Assembly: GCF_013204855.1 (NCBI RefSeq)
Contig: NZ_JABMKZ010000020.1
Span: 62,001 to 126,000, forward strand
From: Paenibacillus alba
GTDB lineage: Bacteria; Bacillota; Bacilli; Paenibacillales; NBRC-103111
Direction: 5' to 3'
Length of the DNA stretch: 64,000 nt
Positions 63,062-64,000 of the stretch are shown here, piece by piece. The notes under the pieces were generated by a model. It saw only the letters and a list, made by a program, of their open reading frames with translations, was not told where the DNA came from and did not search any database. Numbering within the stretch: the first letter of the stretch is position 1; each line of letters opens with the position of its first letter. The position numbers were made by a program, and so were the translations under genes.

Positions 63062-63715
63062 TTAATGCCCCGAATGTGCTTCTACCGGAACCGAAAATTC
63101 CGTACCTGTAAAAGCTACCAATGACATAATAAACATAACGGACATCACAACGAATGCAGCCATCCAAATAATGGAAGAATACCTCTGCGCGCGTGGTCCA
63201 ACTGTAATCCCCCAGCTAACTAGGAACGACCAAATCCCATTACAGAAATGGAAGCTTGCTGAAACAACACCGATAACATAAATCGTAAAAATGACTGGAT
63301 TCGTTGCAATATCATGCATCGTTCGGCCGAGATCCTCATGCGCAACATTGCCTAAAGCAACCTGCAAACGCGTTTCGAAGAGATGCCAAGCAACGAACAA
63401 GAACGTGATAACGCCGGTCACCCGTTGAAGCATGAACATTTGATTGCGGAAATACCCATAGCTCGATACATTATTCCGTGCTTGATACGCGACATAAAGT
63501 CCATAAACGGCATGATAAAGAAGCGGAAGCCAGATTCCCACGATTTCCATGAGCAGAACCAGAGGCAGACCGTTCAGCCAGTTAATTTGATCCACGAAGG
63601 CCGCCGGCCCTTTGGTTGCTTCATAGTTAGTGAGCAAATGCTCAATAAGGAAGAAGCCCACTGGAATGACACCTAACAAAGAGTGGATCTTTCGAAAGTA
63701 ATACGAATTACCCAT
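63062..63715 (-). CDS. sdhC: Succinate dehydrogenase cytochrome b558 subunit
   Basis: About 217 residues with five hydrophobic segments, the di-haem membrane anchor of Bacillus-type complex II. Haem-ligand His candidates are in FRKIHSLLGVIPVGFFLIEH, LYHAVYGLY and VAWHLFETRL. The start at 63715 has a GGGGGG run 12 bases upstream; the frame extends to 63748 without a better site. First gene of the operon. Confidence 0.93.
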   Translation of the reverse strand: MGNSYYFRKIHSLLGVIPVGFFLIEHLLTNYEATKGPAAFVDQINWLNGLPLVLLMEIVGIWLPLLYHAVYGLYVAYQARNNVSSYGYFRNQMFMLQRVTGVITFLFVAWHLFETRLQVALGNVAHEDLGRTMHDIATNPVIFTIYVIGVVSASFHFCNGIWSFLVSWGITVGPRAQRYSSIIWMAAFVVMSVMFIMSLVAFTGTEFSVPVEAHSGH

Positions 63716-63795
63716 AATGTAACCAATTCCCCCCTCAACAAAATTCATAAACTAAAACTAACATCTGACATGTTTAGACAAACAAGCCACATACC

Positions 63796-63824
63796 ATTCT
63801 ACTCTCGCCGCAAACGAGCGTCAA
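63796..63824 (-). promoter_or_regulatory. Sigma-A-type promoter of sdhCAB
   Basis: Minus strand: -35 TTGACG (63819-63824), 17-base spacer, -10 TAGAAT (63796-63801). About 80 bases upstream of the sdhC start. In 63825-64000 nothing else is supported. Confidence 0.72.
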
Positions 63825-64000
63825 CCCATAATCATCCACGCCTATTTTGCGCCAAAGCAGTGAGCGAATATACACGGCCAGCCAATAAATGTGAATAAAA
63901 AGTGACATGTACATCGTACCTCTTTCACGCTTATAATGGAAGTGCCGTTTTTTTATATACACTTATAACTAATTCACATATATAAATCGAAATGGAGCTG

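Noticed and set aside
63774-63907. Short minus-strand hydrophobic frame upstream of sdhC
   Set aside because: It overlaps the -35/-10 boxes of the sdh promoter and has only a weak ribosome-binding site.

Overview
The window looks like the chromosome of a Paenibacillus-type spore-forming Firmicute. Reasons: strong AGGAGG ribosome-binding sites with occasional TTG/GTG starts, SLH-anchored surface proteins, a Bacillus-type nucleoside ABC importer and SorC-type DeoR regulator, a guanidine-I riboswitch, and B. subtilis-like sdhCAB order. No rRNA, tRNA, CRISPR array or intact mobile element was seen.

Layout. 1-7.4 kb: a partial HlyD adaptor, a carbohydrate ABC importer (two permeases and a binding lipoprotein), and a two-component system with a beta-propeller-like lipoprotein. 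7.5-7.9 kb: a gap with a possible integrase remnant and the terminator of the next operon. 7.9-15.4 kb: a bacterial microcompartment (BMC) operon read leftwards, in transcription order deoR, pduL, flavoprotein, BMC-P, acylating aldehyde dehydrogenase, BMC-H, triosephosphate isomerase, rpiB-like, BMC-P, BMC-H, BMC-P, deoC. 15.5-20.8 kb: a small XapX protein, cytidine deaminase and a four-gene nucleoside ABC importer. 21.2-25.4 kb: a membrane cluster (HupE/UreJ type, YcgR/YcgQ type, cupredoxin-like) with His-rich loops. 25.5-43.6 kb: two tandem copies of a two-gene cassette, each a giant secreted PHP-type hydrolase ending in cohesin-like and dockerin modules (2505 and 2117 aa) followed by a cohesin-SLH wall anchor. 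44.2-48.3 kb, rightwards: phosphopentomutase, two purine nucleoside phosphorylases and pyrimidine nucleoside phosphorylase. 48.4-64 kb: a broken response regulator, a candidate small RNA, two NAD(P)-dependent oxidoreductase-type genes with a GH13 enzyme, a CDF metal exporter, a LacI regulator, a chemoreceptor, a guanidine-riboswitch-controlled ABC transporter, a small secretion-less ORF and sdhCAB.

How the parts may work together. The central 40 kb reads as one nucleic-acid/nucleoside utilisation region. Surface PHP hydrolases held by cohesin-dockerin contacts would act outside the cell. The BmpA-type importer brings in nucleosides. Cytidine deaminase and three phosphorylases release bases and pentose-1-phosphates. 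Phosphopentomutase makes (deoxy)ribose-5-phosphate. The BMC splits deoxyribose-5-phosphate into acetaldehyde and glyceraldehyde-3-phosphate, turns acetaldehyde into acetyl-CoA and acetyl-phosphate, and isomerises the triose in situ. This resembles the class that BMC surveys call sugar-phosphate-utilising (SPU). Promoter, operator-like and cre-like sites are visible at several of these units. The link between the surface hydrolases and nucleic acids is inference; the intracellular pathway is well supported by the families.
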